Source: Salegentibacter agarivorans (GTDB taxonomy: Bacteria; Bacteroidota; Bacteroidia; Flavobacteriales; Flavobacteriaceae). From it: DNA of 64,000 nucleotides. The translations under genes were made by a program, and so were the position numbers. The stretch covers positions 1-64,000 of the forward strand of contig NZ_FOOH01000011.1 of assembly GCF_900113135.1 (NCBI RefSeq). The letters run 5' to 3'. Numbering within the stretch: the stretch's first letter is position 1; the number at the start of each line of letters is the position of its first letter. This document shows positions 24,560 to 34,308 of this stretch, one piece after another. The notes below the pieces were generated by a model, which had not been told where the DNA came from, did not search any database, and saw only the letters and a program-made list of their open reading frames with translations.

Positions 24560-25593
24560 TACGCTTCAACAGGCTTTTGATGCGCCCACTCATCTACCCA
24601 ACGAGAAAGTACATTTACCCAATCGCCCCTATCGTTAAGACAGGGAACTACTGTAAATTCTTCCCCGCCAACTTCGTGAAAAATTTCTTCGCCCTCCATC
24701 GCTATTTCTTCTAAAGTTTCCAAACAATCTGAAACAAAAGCCGGTGTTACAATGGCCAGTTTTTTCATTCCCTGTTTTCCGAATCGTTCTATAGTTCTAT
24801 CGGTATAAGGTTGTAACCAAGGGTCGAAACCTAAACGCGACTGAAAGGAAACGCTATATGAATTCTCTTTTAATTCTAAATATTCAGCTACAAGCCTTGT
24901 AGTTTCAAAACACTGGTGACGATAGCAAAATTGATGCGCTGCTGAAGGCGTTTGGCAACAACTTCCATCAATTTTACAGTGGGATTTAGTAACATCACTT
25001 TTCCTAATATGTCGCTCTGGGACCCCGTGATAAGAAAACAATAAATGCTGAAAATCTTTCCCTTTTAATTTCTCTGAAATACTTTCAGCTAAAACCCGAA
25101 TATAGTCTGAGTGATTATAAAAAGGCGGCATTGTGGTGAATTGCATTTCCGGAAAATGTTCTTTCCTAAGCTCTTCGGCTAAAACTAAAATAGTTTCGGT
25201 AGTAGCCATGGCGAATTGAGGATATAATGGAAAAAGCAAAACTTCGTCTACTCCTTTATCATACAATTCCTGAAGCCCCGATTTTATACTTGGTTCTCCA
25301 TAACGCATTGCCAAAGCAATTGGCACAGAGGTGTTTTTATCCATTTTGTACTGAAGGCGTTCTGATAAAACAATTAGGGGTGAACCCTCGTCCCACCAAA
25401 TTTTTTGGTAAGCTTCCGCCGATTTTTTGGGTCTTGTATTTAGTACAATTCCCCTTACCAAAAGTACCCTGGCCCAATAGGGAACGTCAATTACACGTTC
25501 GTCCATTAAAAATTCGTCCAGGTATTCCTTTACATCTTTCGGGTCGGTGCTTTTTGGAGAGCCCAAATTTACCAATAGTACGCCTTTACTCAT
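24559..25593 (-). CDS. hemH: Ferrochelatase
   Basis: The last enzyme of heme synthesis, inserting Fe(II) into protoporphyrin IX. The start is set at MSKGVLLVNLGSP; a seven-codon upstream extension is unlikely. The catalytic His is in LLFSYHGVPERHI and the conserved Glu segment is PAFVSDCLETLEEI. A Cys-rich stretch (KSHCKIDGSCCQTP) is present, seen in some ferrochelatases. It precedes the MATE gene with a one-base overlap. Confidence 0.95.
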   Translation of the reverse strand: MSKGVLLVNLGSPKSTDPKDVKEYLDEFLMDERVIDVPYWARVLLVRGIVLNTRPKKSAEAYQKIWWDEGSPLIVLSERLQYKMDKNTSVPIALAMRYGEPSIKSGLQELYDKGVDEVLLFPLYPQFAMATTETILVLAEELRKEHFPEMQFTTMPPFYNHSDYIRVLAESISEKLKGKDFQHLLFSYHGVPERHIRKSDVTKSHCKIDGSCCQTPSAAHQFCYRHQCFETTRLVAEYLELKENSYSVSFQSRLGFDPWLQPYTDRTIERFGKQGMKKLAIVTPAFVSDCLETLEEIAMEGEEIFHEVGGEEFTVVPCLNDRGDWVNVLSRWVDEWAHQKPVEA

Positions 25594-25681
25594 ATTTTTC
25601 TTTTTCAACTTCAAAAATAGGTTTATTAAAAGTGTAATTAAGTATTACATTATTACACTTTTTTATGCCTTAATAGAGGAT

Positions 25682-26437
25682 TTAGTTTTTTGTTTTGTCT
25701 AACGCAAATAAAATACTCTGTAGAATATGTTCCTGAAATAACGGCTCAATATAAGACTGAATGGTATGTCCCAACCCAGTATAAATTGAAACTCCGCCGT
25801 GGCCCGTTTCCCTAAACCAGGCAATGGGATGTTCTTCACCGTTAGTACCACCCTGGTACGAATTCTCATCAAGATACAAAAGTACCTGCATTTTAGGGTT
25901 TAGGTTTCTGTAATTATACCATTCGTCAGTTCTGGTCCATACTTTTGGCAGGTGAGAAACCGCGGGATGTTTAGGCATATTTAATTTTATATCAGCTTGT
26001 TGAACTTCTGGATGCCCATCAAAAAAGCCACCAACCAGTTCTACAAACCAGGGCCAATCCCCTTCGGTATCTGCAGCAGCATGAATTCCGAAGAAATTAC
26101 CGCCATTTTCTATATAATTTTTGAAGCCTTCCTGTTCCTTTTCATCAAAAACATTTCCGGTAGTATTCAAAAAAATCACTAAATCATATTTTTTAAGATC
26201 TTCGCTATGAAAATTATCGGCATCTTTAGTAGAGGTCACTTCAAAATCATGGTCTTCGCCGAGGTCTTCAATAAAAGTTCTCCCGGTGGGAATGGAATTA
26301 TGCCAGAAACCTTCGGTTTTATAAAATAAAAGCACTTCTTTTTTATCTTTTTCATCTTCATCTTTTGTTCCTTGGGCATTTCCTGAAAGGAAACCGAAAA
26401 AGATGAGCATATAAACGGCGACAAATTTTTTAAACAT
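25682..26437 (-). CDS. ThuA-like domain secreted protein
   Basis: A protein of the ThuA (trehalose utilisation) family, with a class-I glutamine-amidotransferase-like fold. A signal peptide ends near GNAQG at residue 22, followed by the ThuA domain with VLLFYKTEGFWHNS, GIHAAADTEGDWPWF and HPIAWF. Enzymatic activity of the family is unclear; many members lie in sugar-degradation loci. Here it sits between hemH and an AraC regulator without sugar genes. Confidence 0.85.
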   Translation of the reverse strand: MFKKFVAVYMLIFFGFLSGNAQGTKDEDEKDKKEVLLFYKTEGFWHNSIPTGRTFIEDLGEDHDFEVTSTKDADNFHSEDLKKYDLVIFLNTTGNVFDEKEQEGFKNYIENGGNFFGIHAAADTEGDWPWFVELVGGFFDGHPEVQQADIKLNMPKHPAVSHLPKVWTRTDEWYNYRNLNPKMQVLLYLDENSYQGGTNGEEHPIAWFRETGHGGVSIYTGLGHTIQSYIEPLFQEHILQSILFALDKTKN

Positions 26438-26441
26438 AGAG

Positions 26442-27341
26442 CTAAGAATTTGAAGTTAAAGACATAATATACTTCTTGGGCGTAGTGCCAAATTTTTTCT
26501 TAAAAGCAGCAATAAAATGACTTGCGGTACTGTAGCCCACTTTTAAACCAACTTCGTTCACGTTAAAATCGCCACTATCTAAAAGTTTCCGGGCATATTC
26601 CATTTTATAATCGAAAAGAAAACTGTACACCGAATCGCCATAAATTTGCTTAAAACCTTCTTTAAGTTTTTTAAGACTCAGGCCAATTTCATCTGATAAT
26701 TCCTGAAGCGAAGGCGGCTCGGCCATCCTGGAAATTACAATATCTTTAGCTTTTCTAATTTTTATAATATTTTCTTCGTCACTAAGAAAAGGACATTGTT
26801 CTACATTAGGGTCTTCTGTTCTGTTAAAATATAGACTCAACAATTCATAAGCTTTTCCTTTAAAATAGAGATTTTTAATACTTGGTGTAAGATTAAAATT
26901 CATTACCTGGTTGAGTACAATGGCCATAGATGGAGAAATGGGTGCATCTTTATAATACTTTTTATCTTTATTATCGGCACTTAAAAAAGTGATATAACCG
27001 GCTTCCTGTGAAAAGAGAGAATGGAACTTTTTAATAGAAATTACCAGCGAAATTAACCAGGAATTTGGTTCCAAAACCAAATTTAGGGGCAGATCTTGCT
27101 GCGGATTGTACAAAAGCAAAGAGCTTTCTCCATTAAGCGGAAGTTCATATTTATTATTGTTGAACAAAAACTTGCTGGCGCCTTTTAAATTAAAATGAAA
27201 CTGGATAAAGCTACTATCTATATTCCTAATAATTTTCTGATTCTCAGTGGTTTCATTTTGAAACTTTAAAAGATAAAAACCATCTTCAATTTTCAGCTCT
27301 TCAATAAATCCTACAGCGTTATTTTTATCTTCTAAGATCAT
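26442..27341 (-). CDS. AraC-family transcriptional regulator
   Basis: A 299-residue regulator with a beta-rich N-terminal sensing domain and a C-terminal double helix-turn-helix (ELSDEIGLSLKKLKEGFKQI and EVGLKVGYSTASHFIAAFKK). The form resembles PchR-type AraC regulators that sense siderophores. It is divergent from hemA and the intergenic region holds a Fur/PerR-like palindrome. It ends 4 bases before the ThuA-like gene, suggesting co-transcription. The ligand is unknown. Confidence 0.85.
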   Translation of the reverse strand: MILEDKNNAVGFIEELKIEDGFYLLKFQNETTENQKIIRNIDSSFIQFHFNLKGASKFLFNNNKYELPLNGESSLLLYNPQQDLPLNLVLEPNSWLISLVISIKKFHSLFSQEAGYITFLSADNKDKKYYKDAPISPSMAIVLNQVMNFNLTPSIKNLYFKGKAYELLSLYFNRTEDPNVEQCPFLSDEENIIKIRKAKDIVISRMAEPPSLQELSDEIGLSLKKLKEGFKQIYGDSVYSFLFDYKMEYARKLLDSGDFNVNEVGLKVGYSTASHFIAAFKKKFGTTPKKYIMSLTSNS

Positions 27342-27360
27342 TTTTTTGAATTTAAGTCTA

Positions 27361-27377
27361 TTTAGAATAATTCTAAA
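27361..27377. promoter_or_regulatory. Fur/PerR-type palindrome between araC and hemA
   Basis: TTTAGAATAATTCTAAA is a perfect palindrome of 8-bp arms around one base. It contains the 7-1-7 arrangement of Fur-superfamily boxes (TTAGAAT-N-ATTCTAA), closest to published PerR boxes. It lies 20 bases upstream of the regulator's ATG, in its 5' untranslated region, and 134 bases before the hemA -7 box. Binding by Fur or PerR is inference. Confidence 0.55.
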
Positions 27378-27407
27378 CTGTTTGCTCTAAACCGACTATC
27401 ACTACTG

Positions 27408-27415
27408 CAAAAGTA
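27408..27415 (-). promoter_or_regulatory. -7 element of the AraC regulator gene
   Basis: Minus strand TACTTTTG fits TAnnTTTG and lies 67 bases before the start. The palindrome at 27361 is then downstream of the transcription start, where a bound repressor would act as a roadblock. Confidence 0.55.
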
Positions 27416-27510
27416 AGTATTTACTATATTTTAAAGTTATAAAAAACCTAAAATAACTGAAAGCGATACAAAAAGTACTTTGAGCGTTACTTTTTGGTTT
27501 AGGATTAGTT

Positions 27511-27518
27511 TAATTTTG
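27511..27518 (+). promoter_or_regulatory. -7 element of the heme operon
   Basis: TAATTTTG fits TAnnTTTG and lies 23 bases before the hemA ATG. Confidence 0.55.
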
Positions 27519-27541
27519 TCCCGAATACCCTAAATAGGTTC

Positions 27542-28798
27542 ATGGAAGATTATCATATTGCAAGCGGAAAACATTTTTACACCATAGGTCTTAGCTACAA
27601 GAAGGCCGATGCAGAGATAAGAGGACATTTTAGTTTAAATGAAGAAGCTAAACAAGGCTTGCTTAAACAAGCTAAAGAGGAAGGTATTGATGCCATTCTT
27701 GTAACCTCTACCTGTAACCGCACCGAAATCTACGGTTTTGCACAACACCCTTTTCAACTTATTAAATTACTTTGCGAGCATACCCACGGCACGGTAGAAG
27801 AATTTGAAAAAGTGGCTTATGTACATAAAAATAAACAGGCAATCTCTCATATGTTTAGGGTGGGTACCGGTTTAGATAGTCAGATTCTTGGCGATTTTGA
27901 AATTATTAGTCAGTTAAAAGTTGCTTTTGCTCGTTCCAAGAAACACGGCCTGGTAAATGCTTTTTTAGAACGACTGGTAAATGCCGTAATTCAAGCCAGT
28001 AAACGTATTAAAAATGAAACCGAAATTTCTACAGGGGCCACATCAGTGTCTTTTGCTTCGGTTCAATACATATTAGATAACGTTCCAAATGTTTCAGATA
28101 AGAATATTTTGCTTTTTGGGACAGGTAAAATTGGAAGAAATACCTGTGAAAATCTTATAAAGCACACACAGAACGAACATATTACCCTTATTAATCGCAC
28201 CAAGGACAAAGCGGAAAAAATTGCGGGTAAATTCAACCTTATTGTAAAAGATTACGCCGATTTACAGGCAGAAATTAGAAATACCGATATTTTAATTGTC
28301 GCCACAGGGGCACAAAACCCTACTATTTCTAAAGAATTAATATATTCCAACAAAAATTTGTTGGTTTTAGACCTTTCTATACCTAAGAATGTTTCAGAAG
28401 ATGTAGCGCATTTGCTTAACGTAAAATTGGTGCACCTGGATCAGCTTTCAAAAATTACCGATCAGAATTTAGAACGTAGAAAACAGTTTATTCCGGAAGC
28501 CGAAGCCATTATTAAAGAGGTAGAAACCGATTTTAATAAATGGCTGGAAACCCGAAAATTTGCACCTACCATAAAAGCTTTAAAGAAAAAGCTTAGAAGT
28601 ATGAAAGATGCCGAACTTGATTTTCAGCGTAGAAAAATTTCAGATTTCAACGATGAGCAGGCAGAGATTGTGAGCGACAGGATTATTCAAAAAATTATGA
28701 AACACTTTGCCAATCATTTAAAAGGAGATTCCACAACTACCGATGAAAGCCTGGAATTGATCCAGAAAGTATTTCAGCTTGAAGAACAGGTAAAATGA
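27542..28798 (+). CDS. hemA: Glutamyl-tRNA reductase
   Basis: The first committed enzyme of C5-pathway heme synthesis, reducing glutamyl-tRNA to glutamate-1-semialdehyde. The catalytic Cys58 is in TSTCNRTEIYG. The NADPH-binding region follows at about 185-260 (NILLFGTGKIGRNTCENL), then a helical dimerisation domain. The length of 418 residues is normal. It leads the operon and overlaps hemC by four bases (ATGA). Confidence 0.95.
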   Translation: MEDYHIASGKHFYTIGLSYKKADAEIRGHFSLNEEAKQGLLKQAKEEGIDAILVTSTCNRTEIYGFAQHPFQLIKLLCEHTHGTVEEFEKVAYVHKNKQAISHMFRVGTGLDSQILGDFEIISQLKVAFARSKKHGLVNAFLERLVNAVIQASKRIKNETEISTGATSVSFASVQYILDNVPNVSDKNILLFGTGKIGRNTCENLIKHTQNEHITLINRTKDKAEKIAGKFNLIVKDYADLQAEIRNTDILIVATGAQNPTISKELIYSNKNLLVLDLSIPKNVSEDVAHLLNVKLVHLDQLSKITDQNLERRKQFIPEAEAIIKEVETDFNKWLETRKFAPTIKALKKKLRSMKDAELDFQRRKISDFNDEQAEIVSDRIIQKIMKHFANHLKGDSTTTDESLELIQKVFQLEEQVK

Positions 28799-29715
28799 GC
28801 AAAGTAATTCGTATTGGCACCAGGGACAGCGAACTCGCGCTTTGGCAGGCAAAAACTGTGCAAAACGCACTGGAAAAAGCCGGTCATAAAACCGAGCTAG
28901 TTCCCGTTAAATCTACCGGAGACCTAAATTTAGATCAGCCGCTTTACGAAATGGGCATAACCGGGATTTTTACCAAAACCCTGGATGTAGCCATGATTAA
29001 AGGTAAAATTGATATTGCGGTACATTCTATGAAAGATGTACCCACAGCACTACCTAAGGGTATTGTTGAAGCTGCGGTTTTAAAACGTGCCAACACCAAA
29101 GATATTCTTATTCATAAAGGCCTGGATTTCCTGGAAAGCGATGGTACAATCGCTACTGGAAGTTTACGCCGTAAAGCCCAGTGGCTCAACCAATATCCTA
29201 CTCATAAAGTGGTAGATTTACGTGGAAACGTAAACACCAGAATGAAAAAATTAGACGATAATAACTGGAACGGAGCTATTTTCGCTGCCGCCGGATTGGA
29301 ACGTATCGCATTAAAGCCAGAAAATTTTTTAGATCTCAACTGGATGATTCCCGCACCCGCACAGGGCGCAATGCTCGTAGTAGCGATGGAGGAAGATGAA
29401 TTTACCCGTAAAGCACTTGCATTATTAAACCATAAAGAATCTGAAATTACCGTACATATTGAACGTGAATTTTTAAAGGTTCTGGAAGGTGGTTGTACCG
29501 CACCAATTGGAGCTTTAGCTACGGTAGACAAAGATCTTGTTTATTTTAAAGGTGCACTTTTTAGTTTAGACGGAAAAGAAAAGATAGGCGTTGAAAAAAC
29601 AGTTGCTATAAATGAAATTGAGAATTTTGGAAGGCGATGTGCAGAAGAAATTCTTAGCAATGGTGGTGCAAAATTGATGCAGGAAATTAAGACTGAAATT
29701 AATACCGAAGGCTAA
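28795..29715 (+). CDS. hemC: Hydroxymethylbilane synthase (porphobilinogen deaminase)
   Basis: Joins four porphobilinogen units into hydroxymethylbilane in the cytoplasm. The dipyrromethane cofactor attaches to Cys234 in LEGGCTAPIGA. The N-terminal RIGTRDSELALWQA and the substrate-binding stretch SMKDVPT are diagnostic. It is 306 residues long and complete. Confidence 0.96.
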   Translation: MSKVIRIGTRDSELALWQAKTVQNALEKAGHKTELVPVKSTGDLNLDQPLYEMGITGIFTKTLDVAMIKGKIDIAVHSMKDVPTALPKGIVEAAVLKRANTKDILIHKGLDFLESDGTIATGSLRRKAQWLNQYPTHKVVDLRGNVNTRMKKLDDNNWNGAIFAAAGLERIALKPENFLDLNWMIPAPAQGAMLVVAMEEDEFTRKALALLNHKESEITVHIEREFLKVLEGGCTAPIGALATVDKDLVYFKGALFSLDGKEKIGVEKTVAINEIENFGRRCAEEILSNGGAKLMQEIKTEINTEG

Positions 29716-29737
29716 TTTTCAGCTAAAAAACTTATGA

Positions 29738-30385
29738 ATGAAGAGCATTCTCTCTACCAAAAAACTGAGCACTTCCCAGAAACAATTATTTCTAAATTCT
29801 GGCTTAAGTTTGGTGGAATATAATGCGATTAATACTGAAACTACCAATTTTAAACTTCCTTCAGAAAATATAAAAAATGCCATTTTTACCAGTAAAAATT
29901 CGGTAAATGCGGTTTCAGGAAAGGTTCAGGTTAAAAATTGCTTCTGCGTAGGAGAAAAAACCGCAGATTTAGCCAATGAAAGCGGATTTCATATTCAGGA
30001 AATTGCAGATTACGGGAAAGATTTAGCTGAAATAATTATTCAAAAATATTCTGAAGAAAACTTTAATTTTTTCTGTGGAAATAAAAGAAGAGATGATATT
30101 CCGGAAATCCTTAAAAAGAATCGAATAGATTTTAAGGAAATTGAAGTCTATAAAACTACATTAAGCCCCAGGGCATTTTCCCAGGAATTTGATGGGATTT
30201 TATTTTTTAGCCCCAGTGCAGTGCAGAGTTTTACAGCCAAAAATCAGTTGAACGACACTACCGCTTTTTGCATAGGAAACACCACCGCTGCAGAAGCCAG
30301 GAAACATACAAACAATATAATAACCGCTACCAGACCTTCTATTGAAAATGTGATTGTACAGGTGGTGAAATATTTTAAAAAATGA
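29738..30385 (+). CDS. hemD: Uroporphyrinogen-III synthase
   Basis: Closes hydroxymethylbilane into uroporphyrinogen III. Sequence conservation in this family is low; the call rests on the 215-residue length, the two-domain pattern with [14 protein letters not shown] and [11 protein letters not shown] (the usual repeated phrases), and the position between hemC and hemE. It overlaps hemE by four bases. Confidence 0.88.
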   Translation: MKSILSTKKLSTSQKQLFLNSGLSLVEYNAINTETTNFKLPSENIKNAIFTSKNSVNAVSGKVQVKNCFCVGEKTADLANESGFHIQEIADYGKDLAEIIIQKYSEENFNFFCGNKRRDDIPEILKKNRIDFKEIEVYKTTLSPRAFSQEFDGILFFSPSAVQSFTAKNQLNDTTAFCIGNTTAAEARKHTNNIITATRPSIENVIVQVVKYFKK

Positions 30386-31410
30386 TAAAAAACGATCTAT
30401 TTCTAAAAGCTTTAAAAGGAGAAACGGTAGAACGTCCACCGGTTTGGATGATGCGCCAGGCAGGCCGTTACCTTCCCGATTTTATGAAGCTTAAAGAAAA
30501 ATACGACTTTTTCACACGCTGTAGAACCCCGGAATTAGCAACAGAAATCACTGTGATGCCTATTCATCAAATAGGGACTGATGCCGCAATCCTATTTAGC
30601 GACATTTTGGTGATTCCGCAGGCGATGAATATCGAGGTAGAAATGAAACCCGGTATTGGTCCCTGGCTACCAAACCCAATTCGCACTTCTAAAGATGTAG
30701 AGAGCGTAATAGTTCCCGATATCGATGAAACGCTGGGTTACGTGATGGATGCCATTAAAATGACCAAACAGGAATTAAATAATGAAGTTCCGCTAATTGG
30801 TTTTGCCGGTTCCCCTTGGACAATTCTATGCTATGCCGTGCAAGGGCAAGGTTCAAAAAACTTTGATAAAGCGAAGAAATTCTGTTTTACTAATCCAGTG
30901 TCTGCGCACCAATTATTACAAAAAATCACCGATACAACTATCGCTTACCTTAAAGCAAAAGTTGCAGCCGGAGTTGATGCGGTTCAAATTTTTGATTCCT
31001 GGGGCGGAATGTTAAGCCCTGTAGATTACCAGGAATTTTCCTGGAAATATATTCAGCAGATCATAGATGCTTTAAAAGATGAAATCCCGGTAATTGCCTT
31101 TGGAAAAGGATGCTGGTTTGCCCTTCACGAGATGGCAAATTCAGGAGCTTCAGCTTTGGGTGTAGACTGGACGCTTAGCGCCAGGAATGCCCGTTATTTA
31201 AGTGGCGGTAAAATCACATTGCAGGGTAACTTTGATCCTTCAAGATTATATTCACCACCTGCAGAGATCAAAAGAATGGTGACCCAAATGATCAATGAAT
31301 TTGGTAAGGATAGCTATATCGTAAACCTGGGACACGGTATTTTACCCGATATTCCGGTTGAAAACGCAAAAGCTTTTGTAGATGCGGTAAAAGAATATAA
31401 AGCTAATTAG
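30382..31410 (+). CDS. hemE: Uroporphyrinogen decarboxylase
   Basis: Decarboxylates uroporphyrinogen III to coproporphyrinogen III. The N-terminal signature [16 protein letters not shown], the [12 protein letters not shown] segment with the catalytic Asp, and the GFAGSPWTI motif are all present. At 342 residues it is complete. Confidence 0.96.
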   Translation: MIKNDLFLKALKGETVERPPVWMMRQAGRYLPDFMKLKEKYDFFTRCRTPELATEITVMPIHQIGTDAAILFSDILVIPQAMNIEVEMKPGIGPWLPNPIRTSKDVESVIVPDIDETLGYVMDAIKMTKQELNNEVPLIGFAGSPWTILCYAVQGQGSKNFDKAKKFCFTNPVSAHQLLQKITDTTIAYLKAKVAAGVDAVQIFDSWGGMLSPVDYQEFSWKYIQQIIDALKDEIPVIAFGKGCWFALHEMANSGASALGVDWTLSARNARYLSGGKITLQGNFDPSRLYSPPAEIKRMVTQMINEFGKDSYIVNLGHGILPDIPVENAKAFVDAVKEYKAN

Positions 31411-31436
31411 TGGCAGTCTGGGCGCGGATTAAAAAT

Positions 31437-31895
31437 ATGAATTTTAAAGAGCTATTCGCAGTCTCTAAAGTTTTTATAAGTAAACCGCGCTATATTTTAC
31501 CAACCTACCGGGCAACTATTGAAACCATAAAAATATGTGACGATCTTTATAAAAAGCAACATCATAAAAATGGAAAAGAAAATGCCTTTAGACACGCCCT
31601 GTGGAATTATTTAATTTGCCAGAAATGTTTTAAAATTTCAGGATCGGTTGAAGCTGCCAGAATTTGGAGCGATCATTTTACAGGTTTACACGAAAAACTT
31701 TCTCCAAATCAAAAACTGGCTAAAGCAATGGATTTACACAACAACCGGTTTGGGCAGGCTTTATTTAGAGGAAATGAACTTCCAACTGAGGAGATTACTC
31801 TTCTGTTTCAGGAAAAAATGAAAGTGGCAATTAAGGTTTCCAAAGTAGAAGAAATAGGAAAAACGAAAGATAAACTGGTTTATATTGAAGATTGA
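31437..31895 (+). CDS. DUF6973-like protein inside the heme operon
   Basis: A soluble protein of 152 residues from the ATG at 31437; the GTG at 31410 is an alternative but overlaps the hemE stop. The motif NGKENAFRHALWNYLIC followed by WSDHFTGLHE and MDLHNNRFGQ, with several conserved His and Asn residues, resembles the DUF6973 family, for which I know no function. The His/Asp-rich pattern could bind a metal or a porphyrin. Being wedged between hemE and hemF suggests a link to heme synthesis. Confidence 0.7.
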   Translation: MNFKELFAVSKVFISKPRYILPTYRATIETIKICDDLYKKQHHKNGKENAFRHALWNYLICQKCFKISGSVEAARIWSDHFTGLHEKLSPNQKLAKAMDLHNNRFGQALFRGNELPTEEITLLFQEKMKVAIKVSKVEEIGKTKDKLVYIED

Positions 31896-31897
31896 AA

Positions 31898-32800
31898 ATG
31901 AGAGCGGAATTTTATAAATATATTGAAGATTTACAGGATCGCATTTGTGAACAACTGGAAGAAATAGATGGTTCCGCCAAATTTCAACAAGACCTTTGGG
32001 AACGAGAAGAAGGTGGTGGCGGCAGAACCCGGGTTATAGAAAACGGTGCTGTTTTTGAAAAAGGCGGCGTAAATATTTCAGCAGTACACGGGCCTTTAGC
32101 GCCGGCAATGCAAAAATATTTTAAAGTTGGCGATGTAGACTTTTTTGCCTGCGGACTCAGTTTGGTGATTCATCCAAAAAACCCAATGGTACCCACAGTG
32201 CACGCTAATTGGCGCTATTTTGAAATGTATGATAAAGAAGGAAATGTTTTAGACCAGTGGTTTGGCGGCGGGCAGGACCTTACGCCTTATTATCTTTTTG
32301 AAGAAGATGCCGAACATTTTCATAAGGTTTCAAAAGAAGCCTGTGATAAACACTCCCCGGAATTTTACCCGGAATACAAGAAAAAATGTGATGAGTACTT
32401 CTGGAATTCCCACCGAAACGAAGCCCGAGGAATTGGAGGATTGTTCTTTGATTATTTAAAAACTTCCGAAGAAAAAAGTATTGAAGACTGGTATAGTTTT
32501 GTAACCGAAGTTGGGGATAGTTTCCTGGAAGCTTATGTCCCAATTGTTGAAAAACGTAAAAAGTTATCATATTCTGAAGCAAATCGGAATTGGCAGGAAA
32601 TAAGGCGTGGCCGGTATGTGGAATTCAATTTAGTACACGATAAAGGCACGCTTTTCGGTTTAAAAACCAATGGAAGGATAGAAAGTATTTTAATGAGTTT
32701 GCCTCCCCATGTACAGTGGGTTTACGACCATCATCCTGAACCCGGCAGCGAAGAAGAGAAAATATTAAAAGTTTTGGAAAAACCGAAATCCTGGGTTTAA
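31898..32800 (+). CDS. hemF: Oxygen-dependent coproporphyrinogen III oxidase
   Basis: Uses O2 to convert coproporphyrinogen III to protoporphyrinogen IX, so heme synthesis here includes an aerobic route. The signature stretches GGGGRTRVIENG, VHANWRYFEMYD and WFGGGQDLTPYYL are clear, and FNLVHDKGTLFGL precedes the end. The likely start is the ATG at 31898, two codons inside the maximal frame. Confidence 0.95.
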   Translation: MRAEFYKYIEDLQDRICEQLEEIDGSAKFQQDLWEREEGGGGRTRVIENGAVFEKGGVNISAVHGPLAPAMQKYFKVGDVDFFACGLSLVIHPKNPMVPTVHANWRYFEMYDKEGNVLDQWFGGGQDLTPYYLFEEDAEHFHKVSKEACDKHSPEFYPEYKKKCDEYFWNSHRNEARGIGGLFFDYLKTSEEKSIEDWYSFVTEVGDSFLEAYVPIVEKRKKLSYSEANRNWQEIRRGRYVEFNLVHDKGTLFGLKTNGRIESILMSLPPHVQWVYDHHPEPGSEEEKILKVLEKPKSWV

Positions 32801-32837
32801 CTGAAAACTGATTTACTGAGAACCGAAAACTGACATT

Positions 32838-33827
32838 ATGTATCCACTAAGAAGAAATAGAAGGTTAAGAACCAGCGAAGCGATGAGAAGCTTAGTTAGG
32901 GAAACCGCAATAACTCCAAACGATTTTATCGCGCCACTTTTTGTGGTTGAAGGAAAAAACAAGAAGGAAGAAATCGCTTCTATGCCTAATTATTTTAGGT
33001 TTAGTCTTGACTTGCTGGAAAAGGAAGTTAAAGAGCTCAGGAGTTTAGGAATAAAATCGGTTTTGCTTTTTGTAAAAGTTCCTGATAATTTAAAAGACAA
33101 TGCCGGAACGGAAGCTTTAAATGCTGACGGACTAATGCAACGTGCTATTAAAACAGTAAAAAATGTAGTTCCCGAAATGCTGGTTATGACCGATGTTGCG
33201 CTAGATCCATATTCTGCTTATGGACACGATGGCGTGATTGTCGATGGAAAAGTGATCAATGACGATACTACCGCTATTTTAGCTGAAATGGGACTTTCTC
33301 ACGCTAAAGCAGGCGCCGATATTCTTGCTCCAAGTGATATGATGGACGGCCGAATTTTTGAAATGCGCAGTCTATTGGAAGATGAAGGTTTTCACGAAAC
33401 CGGAATTATGAGTTATAGCGCGAAATACGCTTCAGCGTTTTATGGGCCTTTCCGGGATGCTTTGGATTCTGCACCTGTTGATGCCGAAAATATTCCGAAG
33501 GATAAAAAAACCTACCAGATGGATCCTGCAAATCGCGAAGAAGCGGTTAAAGAAACCCTTATGGATATTGAGGAAGGCGCAGATATTGTGATGGTAAAAC
33601 CGGGCTTGTGCTATTTAGATATTGTTCGTGATATTAGAAATGCTGTGGATGTTCCCGTGGCGGTGTACCAGGTTAGCGGCGAATATGCGATGATTAAAGC
33701 TGCAGCCGAAAAAGGCTGGTTAGACCACGATGCTGTAGTTCTAGAACAATTAACTGCCATAAAACGAGCCGGTGCTTCTGTGATTGCCAGCTATTTTGCT
33801 AAAGATGCGGTAAAATTGATTTCCTAA
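32838..33827 (+). CDS. hemB: Delta-aminolevulinic acid dehydratase (porphobilinogen synthase)
   Basis: Condenses two aminolevulinate molecules to porphobilinogen. The N-terminal YPLRRNRRLRTSEAMRSLV, the first active-site Lys in YSAKYASAFYGPFRD and the second in IVMVKPGLCYLDI are visible. The metal region reads DVALDPYSAYGHDG, without the triple-Cys zinc site, so it is probably of the magnesium-dependent type. A low-complexity 37-base spacer with repeated GAAAACTGA separates it from hemF. Confidence 0.95.
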   Translation: MYPLRRNRRLRTSEAMRSLVRETAITPNDFIAPLFVVEGKNKKEEIASMPNYFRFSLDLLEKEVKELRSLGIKSVLLFVKVPDNLKDNAGTEALNADGLMQRAIKTVKNVVPEMLVMTDVALDPYSAYGHDGVIVDGKVINDDTTAILAEMGLSHAKAGADILAPSDMMDGRIFEMRSLLEDEGFHETGIMSYSAKYASAFYGPFRDALDSAPVDAENIPKDKKTYQMDPANREEAVKETLMDIEEGADIVMVKPGLCYLDIVRDIRNAVDVPVAVYQVSGEYAMIKAAAEKGWLDHDAVVLEQLTAIKRAGASVIASYFAKDAVKLIS

Positions 33828-33881
33828 TTTTATAACTAAAATTTAGCGATAACCAATTAGGTTTTTATATACATTTACAGG

Positions 33882-34235
33882 GTGAAAAACCAGAAAAATT
33901 TAAAAACTTTATATGCGCTGTTTGCCATATTTTTTATGTCCTTTTCAGGACAGGGCTTCGCTTTTTCTGGTTTTCCTGCTCATAATCTTGATTCCCGAAA
34001 TTATGATTACCTGCAGGCTGACCAAAATCAGCAGGCAGTAATATTTTCTGAAATAATTTTTTCTGAACATATTACTTCAGAAGAAAATTTTCCCGGCTTT
34101 GCGGGTTACTTAGTTTCTGCATATTCTTCAAAGGAAGAATTCCTAATCCCGATTGGAAAAACTTCAATTTTTAGCTTTTTAGATCGGCGGCAATTAATAC
34201 TTCAACATATTTATCCCTTCCATTTTTTCTGGTGA
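33882..34235 (+). CDS. Small secreted protein of unknown function
   Basis: I do not recognise this 117-residue ORF. It starts with GTG and shows a signal-like N-terminus (TLYALFAIFFMSFSGQGFAFS). The rest is rich in Phe, Ser and Ile without a motif. It follows hemB by 54 bases and no strong start signal is present, so the ORF may not be real. Confidence 0.45.
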   Translation: MKNQKNLKTLYALFAIFFMSFSGQGFAFSGFPAHNLDSRNYDYLQADQNQQAVIFSEIIFSEHITSEENFPGFAGYLVSAYSSKEEFLIPIGKTSIFSFLDRRQLILQHIYPFHFFW

Positions 34236-34308
34236 AATAGAGTTTTTATTGAAAAAACTATAAGCTTTAAAAAGCACAACAATAATTTCACCTTAAAAAT
34301 TTAAAAAA

